Source of the DNA: Propionibacterium australiense
Lineage (GTDB): Bacteria; Actinomycetota; Actinomycetes; Propionibacteriales; Propionibacteriaceae
Direction: 5' to 3'
Length of the DNA: 64,000 bases
NCBI RefSeq assembly: GCF_003666605.1
Contig: NZ_RCIV01000001.1
Coordinates: forward strand, 124,001-188,000
The notes under the pieces were generated by a model, which saw nothing but the letters and a program-made list of their open reading frames with translations, searched no databases and was not told where the DNA came from. Below are positions 51,009 to 59,945 of the stretch, in pieces. The position numbers and the translations under genes are program-made. Every line of letters starts with the position of its first letter. Positions within the stretch are counted from its first letter, which is position 1.

Positions 51009-51475
51009 CGGGGAAGAGATCCAGTCACACGGCGGCAGATCGCGGTTCGCTCGCTGCCGCACGACCCGGACAGCCGATTAGGCCAAGCCACCGTTTGCCC
51101 GCTGATGCACCTCAAGGGCAGGAGTGCCCTCGCCAGGTTCCTCGAGGTCTCCTTCGTATTCGTACTCGTCAGCAACCCCAGACGCGGGAAGTCCTTCCAG
51201 CAAGACACCTGTCAGACATCGAGCCATGGCCCTCGCCCAGCCGTTCCGGCCCGTATGCCAGGCGGGGCGATGCGGCTCGTCGGATCCGGTGTAACGGCAA
51301 AAATGTCAGTGGTGTCCGCGAACATGGTGCCCATGAAAGAAGCGAGCCCTCGCGTTGTCAACGTTGACGACAGCGTGCGCCATTCAGCCCACGGACGCTC
51401 CCCCTCTGTCGGACGGTCGTGGGAGTTCAGGCGCTCAGTTCCGAGGGCGCTCGACCTGCCAGAGAGGAAGGCATG
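51009..51475 (+). other. Region upstream of the CRISPR-cas operon
   Basis: These 467 bases after def contain no convincing gene. Short open frames on either strand are not family-like. A perfect palindrome is present at 51357-51368. The end of the region carries the ribosome binding site AGGAAGG (51465-51471) of csb1. The cas promoter should be here but no clear -35/-10 pair was found. Confidence 0.4.
51357..51368. promoter_or_regulatory. Perfect palindrome upstream of csb1
   Basis: GTCAAC-GTTGAC is a perfect 12-bp palindrome about 108 bases before the csb1 start. It could be an operator for the cas operon. No regulator gene is adjacent. Confidence 0.35.
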
Positions 51476-52618
51476 ATGGAACTCACACTCAACACCCTCC
51501 AGGAGAAGATGTCCGGCATGGAGTGGGCGGCTGCCCGCATCACGGCCACGTATCAGCCCACCGGAGGGCCTGGAAGTCGGGTGTTCCCCCCGACATTCCC
51601 CACCACGGCGACGGATCCTTCGCCGTACCTGATGGAGGAACGGGTGCGTGATGGCGAAGTTCGCAGGGCGGTCGTCCTGGATCAAGTGCCCGCGCAGGCA
51701 CACAGGTGCCAAGATGCGGAGGCCCTGGCATGGCGCCAGGGCATCGTACGCATGCCGATGCTTCGGCTCGTTCACGACGGCGCCGCACGTTTCGAGCTCA
51801 TCGGGCTCGATGCGCCACACCGGGCGTTCGACGCCTACTGGCGCGACTCGATGCTCGACGGGGTGAAGTTCGATGACACCGAAATCGGGAAGGCGCTGCT
51901 GAGCTCCTCACTGGCAGATGCGACGGCGTTGCTCGAGCACGACCCCGGCACGCTCGCCCATGGCGGCTGGAACAGTCATCGGGAGGGAAGGCAGGCCAAG
52001 TTCCCGCGGATCTACAGCAGCGAAGTGATCGGTTGGGATCCCGTGGCAGGCGTCCGCAAGGCTGGCCGCATGGACCCGGCCAACCTCACCGGGTCGCGGA
52101 GGGGCGACGGCGACGAGTGGTCGTACTCGCCGACCGCGGACAAGAAGAAGGACACCAGGCTGAGCGAGATCGGGCACGGCAACATCGCTCCAAACCCCAC
52201 GCACGGCGGCGTCACGATCACCGAGGCGACTCGCACCGCCATCCTCAGTCTGACGGCCACCCGCCGTATCCGGTTCGGTTCCCTCGACCGCGCCGCCGTT
52301 GATGCCGCCCACGTCCTGCTCGCCTCCTTCGCGCTGCTGGGTGACCGGCTCGCCTTCGGCCAGGCCGGTCTGTGGCTGCGCAGCGGCTGTGATCTGGTGA
52401 CGCAGTCCGAGACACTGGAGTGGATCGGCCGTGGCGGAACGGTGGAACAGTTCACCCTGTCCCCGCACGAAGCCGTTCAGCTCTATGACGAGGCACTCCG
52501 TGCGGCCCAGGAGGCCGGTGTGCCGTTGCACCTGGAGCCCGTGGAACTCACCCCCTCAAAGGCTTTGGCCGCGGCGCTCGACTTCAGCCTGACCAAGGCC
52601 GAGCCGGCAGGAGAATGA
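51476..52618 (+). CDS. csb1: Type I-G CRISPR-associated protein Csb1 (Cas7 backbone)
   Basis: This 380-residue protein is the Csb1/GSU0053-type Cas7 of type I-G (formerly I-U) systems, the repeated backbone that coats crRNA in the surveillance complex. Recognition rests on its place as first cas gene before csb2 and cas3 and on Csb1-like segments (RVFPPTFP, AHGGWNSHREGRQAKFPRIYSSEVIG). Two ATGs are adjacent (51473, 51476); the second has better spacing from AGGAAGG. The stop lies one base before the csb2 ATG. No frameshift or other damage is seen. Confidence 0.85.
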   Translation: MELTLNTLQEKMSGMEWAAARITATYQPTGGPGSRVFPPTFPTTATDPSPYLMEERVRDGEVRRAVVLDQVPAQAHRCQDAEALAWRQGIVRMPMLRLVHDGAARFELIGLDAPHRAFDAYWRDSMLDGVKFDDTEIGKALLSSSLADATALLEHDPGTLAHGGWNSHREGRQAKFPRIYSSEVIGWDPVAGVRKAGRMDPANLTGSRRGDGDEWSYSPTADKKKDTRLSEIGHGNIAPNPTHGGVTITEATRTAILSLTATRRIRFGSLDRAAVDAAHVLLASFALLGDRLAFGQAGLWLRSGCDLVTQSETLEWIGRGGTVEQFTLSPHEAVQLYDEALRAAQEAGVPLHLEPVELTPSKALAAALDFSLTKAEPAGE

Positions 52619-52619
52619 C

Positions 52620-54011
52620 ATGCCCATCCGTCTGGACATCACGCTGCTGAGCGGGCGTTATGACGCCGGTGGCGGGGATGACCCCCGTGCGGTGGAGTGG
52701 CCACCGCACCCGGCCAGGGTCTTCTCGGCCCTACGGGCAGTGGCATCCGATGATGAGCTGGCTCCGCTGGCCGAACTGGAGCGGCTCTCGCCTCCACTGA
52801 TCCATGCCTCTGCGGCCGGGGCATACCGCACCAGGGGATACGTCGTGACGAACGCCCGAGAGCAGAAGGGCAAGCATCAGATCCATCCAGGTCGGACCGC
52901 TGGTTTCCGCCAACGCTCCGGCAGCCTCCCCCACGATGCCCGCGTCCAGTTCGACTGGCCTGACGGTGACACGCTGTCCGATGGCTCCCTGGCCTCCCTT
53001 GACAGGCTCGCCCGTCGGGTGCCCTACATTGGACGATCGACGTCCCCGGCCATCCTCATCTTCAGCCGGGTGAGCGATCCGGAGCCGCTGCCCGGGCTGA
53101 CCACCTACGAACCGGCGGAGGGGCCTGGAACGGTGAGCATCAGAGTCCCCTACCCTGGCTATCTCGACGAACTCGACGCGCTTCACGAGGCGAACCAGCC
53201 CGCCTGGCAGGCCGCCGGGGGGCGATCCCGACGCTCCTACCGGGAGGCGGGCGTTGAGGAGAAGACTCCGGGCCAGCAACCCATCGAGTCTTCTTATCCC
53301 GACCTCGTCATCCTCAGATTCGTTGACCGGCGCCCACCGGGGAGCCTCGTGGGACAATTCACGGAGGCGCTCCGCCGAAAGGTGATGGGCCAGACCGAGG
53401 AACCACTGCCGCCTGCCCTGCACGGCCACGGTCTTCCCGGAGTGCCGCACGTCGCCTATCTCGGGCTTCCGCTCGCAGGCTTCGAGCATGCAGACGGGCA
53501 GTTGATGGCTCTCGCCGTGGCCATCCCCGGCCTGGAACGTGCCGAGCGGCGGCGCATCCTGCGGGGCATCCTCGGCAACGATCCTGATCGCAGTGTGTCG
53601 CTCCATGTGCCTGGTATCCACGGGAGCTTCCCACTGCGGTACTCCCCCAACGACCCGCTGCCCCATAGCGCCACCATCGCGCGGTGGATCAAGCCCTCAC
53701 GCACCTGGGTTTCGGTGACGCCCTTGGTGTTGGACCGTTATCCGAAAGATCATGACCTGGTCTCGGCCGCTGCCGTGTCACTGGCGCAGGCAGGCCTTCC
53801 AACACCCCGCGCGGTAGAGCTGAGCAAGCAGCCGATGACCCCGGGGGCCGTCCGGTTGAGACCAGATGAGCTGCCGAAGCGCTGCCGCGGGCGTCTCTAC
53901 ACCCATGCCCGCGTCGTTTTCGACCAGCCGGTGAGAGGGCCGGTTCTTGCCGGTGCGGGACGCTACTTCGGGGTCGGGCTCTTCGCCCCGGAGAGGGAGA
54001 GAGAGCGGTGA
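52620..54011 (+). CDS. csb2: Type I-G protein Csb2 (Cas5-Cas6 fusion)
   Basis: This 463-residue protein is the GSU0054/Csb2 kind. The N-terminal part (LDITLLSGRYDAG, DPRAVEWPPHPARVFSALRA) corresponds to a Cas5-like fold. The C-terminal part, from about 250 on (HGLPGVPHVAYLGLPLAGFE, GLERAERRRILRGILGND), is expected to be Cas6-like and to cleave the hairpin repeat. It would therefore both cap the crRNA 5' handle and mature crRNAs. The ATG at 52620 follows GGCAGGAG. The stop overlaps cas3 by one base. Confidence 0.83.
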   Translation: MPIRLDITLLSGRYDAGGGDDPRAVEWPPHPARVFSALRAVASDDELAPLAELERLSPPLIHASAAGAYRTRGYVVTNAREQKGKHQIHPGRTAGFRQRSGSLPHDARVQFDWPDGDTLSDGSLASLDRLARRVPYIGRSTSPAILIFSRVSDPEPLPGLTTYEPAEGPGTVSIRVPYPGYLDELDALHEANQPAWQAAGGRSRRSYREAGVEEKTPGQQPIESSYPDLVILRFVDRRPPGSLVGQFTEALRRKVMGQTEEPLPPALHGHGLPGVPHVAYLGLPLAGFEHADGQLMALAVAIPGLERAERRRILRGILGNDPDRSVSLHVPGIHGSFPLRYSPNDPLPHSATIARWIKPSRTWVSVTPLVLDRYPKDHDLVSAAAVSLAQAGLPTPRAVELSKQPMTPGAVRLRPDELPKRCRGRLYTHARVVFDQPVRGPVLAGAGRYFGVGLFAPERERER

Positions 54012-56884
54012 TGAACGTCGCAGACTTTGATTCGTTCATGCGGCAGGTGCACGGCCACCCGCCCTTTCCTTGGCAGTCTCAGGTAGTGGCGGAGGCCCTC
54101 AAGAAGGGGACATGGCCCGCACTCGTCGACGTACCAACGGGTCTGGGCAAGACCTCGATGCTGGACATCGCCGTCTTCCTCCTTGCCATGAGTGCGGGCG
54201 GTGACGCGACGGCCGGCCTGGGACGCCGCCGGATCTTCATGGTGGTGGATCGCAGAATCGTCGTCGACCAGGCGGAGCAGCACGGTCGACTCATCGCCAA
54301 GGCCTTGGATGAAGCGGAGACCAGGACGATCTGCTGGGAGATCGCCGAGCGGCTGCGGAGCCTTTCGGACGCTCGTGAAAGCGATCCTGCGCTGCGTGTG
54401 GTGAAGATGCGCGGGGGCGCAACGTGGGATGCGGCATGGCTGCCACGCCCCGATCTTCCAGCCATCGTCACCGGCACCGTCGACCAGGTGGGGAGCCGAT
54501 TGTTCTTCCGCGGCTACGGGGTCAGTGCTCGGCGGCGCCCCATCGACGCTGCCCTGGTTGGCACCGATTCAGTCATCATGATCGACGAAGCACACCTCGC
54601 CCAGGCCTTCACGGCAGCATTGGCGTCGGCCTCGGAGCTGGATTCCAGTGAGGTCCTCGGTCTTCCCGGCACGTCGATCGTCCACCTGAGTGCCACGGCA
54701 GTCGAGCAGTCCGACGGGTGGAGTGCCGAGTTCGACGAGGAGGCTCATCTTCACAACCCGACGGCTGATCGGCGGCTGCGGGCCCCCAAGACGCTGAGTT
54801 TTGTCGACAGCAGCGAGAAGATGATCGCCAAGGAGATGGCCGAGCGTGCTGCTGAGCTGTCAGACAGGCCCGGGGCCCGGGTGTTGGTCGTGTGCAACAC
54901 GGTCAACCGGGCGCGTGAGGTGTATGACGCCTTGGCCTCGAAGAAGAAGCGGTCCTGCGACGCCGAAACAATGCTGCTCATGGGCCGGTCACGTCCGCTG
55001 GACCGCGAGCGGGTCGCCGAACGGGTCACCGAACTGTTCGGGGCCGGACGCGAGCAGACGCCTGCGCCGGCCATCCTCGTCGCTACCCAGACCATCGAGG
55101 TGGGCATCGACCTCGACGCCACCGACATGATCACCGAGACCGCCGCGTGGGACGCCTTGGTGCAACGGTTCGGACGGGTGAACCGGCGCGGAGACTTCTC
55201 TGACGCCACGGTGACGGTCATCGAGGACAAGGCGGAGAAGCCTCCGGTCTACGGGCAGGCCAAGAGCAGAACTGCCGTATTCCTGCGTGATGCCGCCTGT
55301 GATGGGCTCGACGTGTCACCGCTGGCGCTGCGGCACCTGGACGTGCCCAGCGGCTTGACCGCTGAGCCCCCACTTCTGCCGGCGCTCCTTCCGGCGCAAC
55401 TCGATGCGTGGGCTCGCACCAACCCCACCCCCTCGAACGATCCGCCGCTCGATCCTTATCTGCACGGCATCAACAAGGCCACCGCTCAGATCACCGTCGC
55501 GTGGCGAGACGGCCTGGTCGATGCCATGGGCGAGCTGCTGCCGGCCGCTGAGGCGGGTGCCGCTGTCGATGCGCTGCCGGTTCGTGGCGAGGAGTGCCTC
55601 GAGGTCTCCCTCCAGGCAATGAGGCGGTGGCTCCTCGACGGAAAACCGAAGGTTGTCGCGGATGTCGACGAGTTCGCGGATGTCGATGAGTTCGATGACA
55701 TCCCCTTCAGCGAGGACGAGTCCGGCGCCCTTGCGCTCCGTCCCACAGCCGATGCCGGCTGGCAGTGGGTCGATGCTGCGTCCCTGCGTCCTGGGGACGT
55801 CATCGTCGTGCCCAGCCGTTACGGTGGTCTCGACCAGTTCGGCTGGAACCCAATGAATCACGAGACCGTCAGGGATGTTGCCGAGTTGGCGTCGTTGCGT
55901 CGTGGGCATGCCGTGCTCCGGCTCGATCCCGGGCTCGGTGACCGGTTGGGGCTGGAATCCCCGCCGGAGCTGACGGAATCAAGAGCTGCTTGGTCGAACG
56001 CCGACGACTTGACAGAACGCGACGAAGCGGCGCGGCGCCTGATCGAGACCATTCGTGAGTGGCTCAGTGACGAAGCCGTCCTCGCTGACGGCAGCCCGTG
56101 GGTCCCCGAGGACATCGCCGACTTGCGGAAGGCCTTCTCCCAAGGGGCTGTGGTCTCCGACGGTGACGACGCTTCGGCTGTCCCGGTCCTGCTTCTCCAC
56201 ACGTCATCGTCCAGAACGGCATGGCAGGGCGTGGACGAAGGGACTCCTGCTGACAGCTCCAGCCTGAGCAGGCGAGTGAGCCTATCCGACCACTTGAAGG
56301 CGGTCGGTGCTCGCAGCAAGCAGATCACCGAGAATCTCGGTCTGCCGCAGGAACTGAGCCGCGTCATTGTTGATGCCGCACGCTGGCATGACCTGGGAAA
56401 GCTCGACCGGCGGTTCCAAGCCATGCTCTTCGGTGGCAGCGAGATCGCCGCCGAGCTGGCCGAGGAACCGCTGGCGAAGTCGGGGATGTCCCAGGACGAC
56501 AGGGCTCAACGCCTTCGTGCTCTGCGGCTCAGCGGTCTTCCCAGGGGTGCCAGGCACGAGGCGTGGTCCGAGACCATCGTCGCAGCGCACCTGAAGAGCT
56601 TGGAAGAACCCTATCCGGGCGATGAGGACCTACTGCGCCATCTGGTTGCCAGCCACCACGGCCATGCTCGGCCCCTGCTACCACCCGTCAACGACCCGGG
56701 AACGCACACCGCGGACGCCGATGTGGAAGACGTCCACGTCCACGTCTTACTTCCCACAGGCGTCCGGTTGGCAGACGCCGACAGGTTCGCTGAACTCAAC
56801 GCCAGATACGGCAGGTGGGGTCTTGCCCTGCTGGAGACCGTTGTGCGGTGCGCAGACATGACTGTTTCATCGGAGGGATCATGA
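54011..56884 (+). CDS. cas3: Cas3 helicase-nuclease, helicase first and HD domain last
   Basis: This 957-residue Cas3 unwinds and cuts target DNA. The helicase half has Walker A DVPTGLGKTS (Lys47) and DEAH box at 192-195, plus the motif VI region QRFGRVNRRGD. The HD nuclease half is C-terminal: WHDLGK (His793-Asp794), SHHGHARP (His882-His883), and a late Asp in VVRCADMTVS. This reversed order is typical of type I-G. ATG 54011 overlaps the csb2 stop (TGATG). The stop overlaps the next gene as ATGA. An acidic repeat (DVDEFADVDEFDD) lies near residue 555. Confidence 0.93.
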   Translation: MNVADFDSFMRQVHGHPPFPWQSQVVAEALKKGTWPALVDVPTGLGKTSMLDIAVFLLAMSAGGDATAGLGRRRIFMVVDRRIVVDQAEQHGRLIAKALDEAETRTICWEIAERLRSLSDARESDPALRVVKMRGGATWDAAWLPRPDLPAIVTGTVDQVGSRLFFRGYGVSARRRPIDAALVGTDSVIMIDEAHLAQAFTAALASASELDSSEVLGLPGTSIVHLSATAVEQSDGWSAEFDEEAHLHNPTADRRLRAPKTLSFVDSSEKMIAKEMAERAAELSDRPGARVLVVCNTVNRAREVYDALASKKKRSCDAETMLLMGRSRPLDRERVAERVTELFGAGREQTPAPAILVATQTIEVGIDLDATDMITETAAWDALVQRFGRVNRRGDFSDATVTVIEDKAEKPPVYGQAKSRTAVFLRDAACDGLDVSPLALRHLDVPSGLTAEPPLLPALLPAQLDAWARTNPTPSNDPPLDPYLHGINKATAQITVAWRDGLVDAMGELLPAAEAGAAVDALPVRGEECLEVSLQAMRRWLLDGKPKVVADVDEFADVDEFDDIPFSEDESGALALRPTADAGWQWVDAASLRPGDVIVVPSRYGGLDQFGWNPMNHETVRDVAELASLRRGHAVLRLDPGLGDRLGLESPPELTESRAAWSNADDLTERDEAARRLIETIREWLSDEAVLADGSPWVPEDIADLRKAFSQGAVVSDGDDASAVPVLLLHTSSSRTAWQGVDEGTPADSSSLSRRVSLSDHLKAVGARSKQITENLGLPQELSRVIVDAARWHDLGKLDRRFQAMLFGGSEIAAELAEEPLAKSGMSQDDRAQRLRALRLSGLPRGARHEAWSETIVAAHLKSLEEPYPGDEDLLRHLVASHHGHARPLLPPVNDPGTHTADADVEDVHVHVLLPTGVRLADADRFAELNARYGRWGLALLETVVRCADMTVSSEGS

Positions 56885-57816
56885 ATGACGTCAAATTCCC
56901 AGCTCTGGTGGGCGACTCGCCGCTCGCCATTCTTGCCGCCATCGGCACTCTAAAACTGGCCCGCGACTTCGTTGATGATCATGCCCTGCTGTCCTGGGAC
57001 GCCGCAGATTATGTTCCAGTATTGCACTCCTCAATGACATCAATCGACGACGTGGTGGCACGGCTTGCTGAGATCATCGAGGCGATGCCCGAGGATGTGG
57101 TTGTGCCTGGTGGCCCTCCAGGATTTCCCCCTCCGGGAGCGGCACCAGATCGTCTGCGTCTGAAACTGGGGGAATTGCGGAAATTCACTGGCGCGCTCTG
57201 CACGGATCAGCCTTCAGCTTCGACGGTGCGTGCGTGGATTTCAGGTCTAGTGACGGATCTCGTTGCTGATTCCTCGGGGCGCGGGGCAATAAGTCAATAC
57301 GCTGCGCCTTCCGGGAAGCAGTCCATGGCCACGATGCTGCAAAAACCGTTTGAGTTGGTACGTGATACGTCTGAGTATCTCCGCGAGGCCTTTGTTGGCT
57401 GGCGGCGCGTGCCAGGAGTCACGGGTGAGTACTTGGACCACAGAGCGAATTGGGACAGCAGTGAGGATGGCCGGGGGAAGGCTGAGATGCGCGGCGTTCC
57501 CGGGGCGACATGGCTTGCGCTGATGTCGTATTCGCTGTGGACCACCACTGCCAGTGGGGCTCAACCGCGAACCAGCGGCTGGCACACAGTGAGCAGGGGA
57601 CGGCGTCGCGAGGAGGAACTCAGACTTCCCCTGTGGGGTGAGCGGCTGGGCCCCGCCGCGGTCAAGGTCCTCGTCGAACATCCAGCACTCGTGGGGGACT
57701 GGAAGAGCATCGACCATGATGCGCTCAGGACACTCGGGGTGATCCACGTGTGTAGGGCCCGTCGCCGCAAGGCGGAGGGTGGTAAATCCGCTGGTGTCCT
57801 GGTACCGCTATCATGA
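56881..57816 (+). CDS. Type I-G Cas8-like subunit (Csb3/Csx17/'Cas3-extension' group)
   Basis: This 311-residue protein sits between cas3 and cas4-cas1, where type I-G loci have their large subunit. The opening FPALVGDSPLAILAAIGTLKLA resembles the N-terminal helix of Cas8-type proteins, which probe the PAM. It is much shorter than the roughly 700-residue Csx17, so the smaller Csb3 (Cas8u2) or the 'Cas3-extension' family is a better match; I cannot choose between them by eye. It overlaps cas3 (ATGA) and cas4-cas1 (ATGA). Codon use is less GC-rich than csb1-cas3. Confidence 0.7.
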   Translation: MNDVKFPALVGDSPLAILAAIGTLKLARDFVDDHALLSWDAADYVPVLHSSMTSIDDVVARLAEIIEAMPEDVVVPGGPPGFPPPGAAPDRLRLKLGELRKFTGALCTDQPSASTVRAWISGLVTDLVADSSGRGAISQYAAPSGKQSMATMLQKPFELVRDTSEYLREAFVGWRRVPGVTGEYLDHRANWDSSEDGRGKAEMRGVPGATWLALMSYSLWTTTASGAQPRTSGWHTVSRGRRREEELRLPLWGERLGPAAVKVLVEHPALVGDWKSIDHDALRTLGVIHVCRARRRKAEGGKSAGVLVPLS

Positions 57817-59492
57817 GTGTTGTCAGACCAGATTTCCCGGGATTGCCTGAGACGCTCCCGGCCCGCATGCTGAACGAGTTCGTGTACTGTCCAAGGCTGT
57901 TCCATTTGGAGTGGGTTCAGCAGCAGTTTGCCACCAGTGATGACGTCGAGGAAGGCAACTACCTGCATCGTGTTGTCGACCAGGAGACAGGGGATCTTCC
58001 TGACAAGTCTGAGGCGTGGGCCGGGAGGGCTGCAAGATCAGTTTCATTGTCATCGCGGCGACTCGGCCTGACCACGCGAATTGACATGGTGGAGGATGGC
58101 GGTGACGGTACCGTCGTGCCAGTTGACTACAAGAAAGGTCATCCCGACAAAGACGGTGAGGCTTGGCCCAGCGATCGTGTACAGTCACTGGTTCAAGCGG
58201 CGCTGCTCCAAGAGGCCGGTTATGTTGTCGAGCGGGCTGAAATATGGTACGCCGAAACCCGACAACGCGTGCACATCACGGTGAATGATGCCGCACTGAA
58301 AGAGATCACAGAAACTGTAGCGAAGGCGTGGAAGATCGCTGCTCAGCCCATGGCACCGCCGCCTCTGCACGACAGCCCGAGATGTCCGCGGTGCTCGCTG
58401 GTGGGAATCTGTCTTCCCGATGAGATGGAGTCACTTCACTCGCCCCCTACTCAACGCCGCCCGTTGAAACGCCTGATGGCGCCGATACTCGAAGGCCGCC
58501 CCGTATACGTGACCGTGCAAGGAGCTGTCGTCGGCATCCGTCATGAGCGGCTGGAGATTCGCCTCAAAGGTGAGTTGCAGACCAGTTATCGACTGATCGA
58601 TATCAGCCAGGTCTGCATTTTCGGAAATGTGACAGTATCAGCTCAAGCCGTGAGATCGCTGATACCACGGGACATTCCAGTGCTTTGGTTCAGCTACGGA
58701 GGTTGGTTCATTGGGATCACCGAGGGACTGCCGGGGAAGAATGTTGATCTCAGAATCGCGCAATTCAGAATCCCGGAGTCAAGAAAACTAGAAATCGCCC
58801 GCCGAATGATCTCTGGAAAGATTCGCAATAGCCGCACGATGCTTCGTCGCAATTCTCGCACTTCAACCAAGAATGTCGGGGATCAGTTGAAGTCGCTCGC
58901 CCTTCAGGCCACAGAAGCCGAGTCCCCGCAGCAGCTGCTGGGGATTGAAGGCGTGGCAGCGCGCCTCTACTTTGAGAATTTCATTTCACTGATCAGCAAG
59001 GACGCGCGGATTGATGTTTCCGGTTTCAGTGAAGGTGGACGTACTAGACGCCCGCCCGAGGATCCAGTGAACACGCTTCTGTCGTTCTGTTATTCTCTTC
59101 TTATCAAGGATTTGACGGTAACGCTTGAGGCGGTTGGCTTCGATCCCTATTATGGCATGTTCCACAGACCCCGGTTCGGGCGTCCTGCCTTGGCCTTGGA
59201 CTTGGCGGAGGAGTTCAGGTCTTTGGTCGCTGAGAGCGTTGTGCTGCAAGTGCTGAACAATGGTGAGGTAGGCTCCCGGGATTTCAAGTTCCGCGCCGGG
59301 GGATGCATGCTTGAAGCCGATGGTCGCAAGGCTGTCCTGCGAGCTTATGAGCGGCGACTCGACCAAGAGATAACGCATCCCCAGTTCGGATACAAAGCAT
59401 CATATCGTCGCATCATGGACATCCAGTCCAGAATACTGGGTGCAGTCATGATCGGAGAACTCGACCAGTACACGGCGATGATGACCAGATGA
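57813..59492 (+). CDS. cas4-cas1: Cas4-Cas1 fusion protein
   Basis: This 559-residue fusion is a type I-G hallmark. Cas4 (about 15-205) has the iron-sulfur Cys26 in FVYCPRLFHLEW and Cys191, Cys194 and Cys200 in CPRCSLVGIC, with RecB-type nuclease residues Asp91, Asp105 and Lys107 (VDYKKG). Cas1 (about 225-559) has the metal ligands Glu379 (LLGIEGVAARLYF), His451 (FHRPRFGRPALALDL) and Asp463. Together they select PAM-flanked fragments, trim them and integrate them into the array with Cas2. Start and stop overlap neighbours as ATGA. GC content is clearly lower than that of csb1-cas3. Confidence 0.95.
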   Translation: MSVVRPDFPGLPETLPARMLNEFVYCPRLFHLEWVQQQFATSDDVEEGNYLHRVVDQETGDLPDKSEAWAGRAARSVSLSSRRLGLTTRIDMVEDGGDGTVVPVDYKKGHPDKDGEAWPSDRVQSLVQAALLQEAGYVVERAEIWYAETRQRVHITVNDAALKEITETVAKAWKIAAQPMAPPPLHDSPRCPRCSLVGICLPDEMESLHSPPTQRRPLKRLMAPILEGRPVYVTVQGAVVGIRHERLEIRLKGELQTSYRLIDISQVCIFGNVTVSAQAVRSLIPRDIPVLWFSYGGWFIGITEGLPGKNVDLRIAQFRIPESRKLEIARRMISGKIRNSRTMLRRNSRTSTKNVGDQLKSLALQATEAESPQQLLGIEGVAARLYFENFISLISKDARIDVSGFSEGGRTRRPPEDPVNTLLSFCYSLLIKDLTVTLEAVGFDPYYGMFHRPRFGRPALALDLAEEFRSLVAESVVLQVLNNGEVGSRDFKFRAGGCMLEADGRKAVLRAYERRLDQEITHPQFGYKASYRRIMDIQSRILGAVMIGELDQYTAMMTR

Positions 59493-59779
59493 AAACGAGA
59501 AGGAGAAGATATCTGATAGCCTATGACATTCGTAACCAGACGCGACTTCGTCGAATCTGCAAGCTGATGGAGGCCAACGGGGAACGTCTTCAGTATTCCG
59601 TTTTCGTCTGCGACTTAACTAGGACAGAACTCATCCATTTACAAGCGGACAGTGAGGATATCATGGACTTGGCTGTAGACTCAGTGGTGATCGTTGATTT
59701 GGGCGACCCCAGTGGAGACCGGTTCACGTTCGTGGGTCACCGCAGGCTGCTTCCCACACGAGGGCCCCAGATTGTCTAG
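59489..59779 (+). CDS. cas2: CRISPR-associated protein Cas2
   Basis: This 96-residue protein has the ferredoxin-like Cas2 fold with Asp13 in LIAYDIRNQTRLRRI and the LQYSVFVCDL strand. Cas2 bridges two Cas1 dimers in the spacer integrase. It is the last cas gene, overlaps cas4-cas1 by 4 bases and is followed by the leader and array in the same direction. Confidence 0.94.
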   Translation: MKTRRRRYLIAYDIRNQTRLRRICKLMEANGERLQYSVFVCDLTRTELIHLQADSEDIMDLAVDSVVIVDLGDPSGDRFTFVGHRRLLPTRGPQIV

Positions 59780-59945
59780 CGAGCGCTCTGATACCGACCA
59801 GCCCCTTCGACAGTGCTCGCACCCTAGCCAGGACCGGTTTCTGGCCAGTTCATGCAGTGCTTCCCGCTGTCCAACGAGGCGCCGAGTGGCAGCGCTCGCA
59901 AAAGTATGCAACACTGGTAGTCAGCAGCCTCGTAACTGGCGAGCC
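59780..59945 (+). promoter_or_regulatory. CRISPR leader
   Basis: The 166 bases between cas2 and the first repeat contain no gene and should hold the array promoter and the integration signal. The last part (GCAAAAGTATGCAACACTGG) is less GC-rich than the rest. No exact -35/-10 pair was assigned. Confidence 0.6.
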
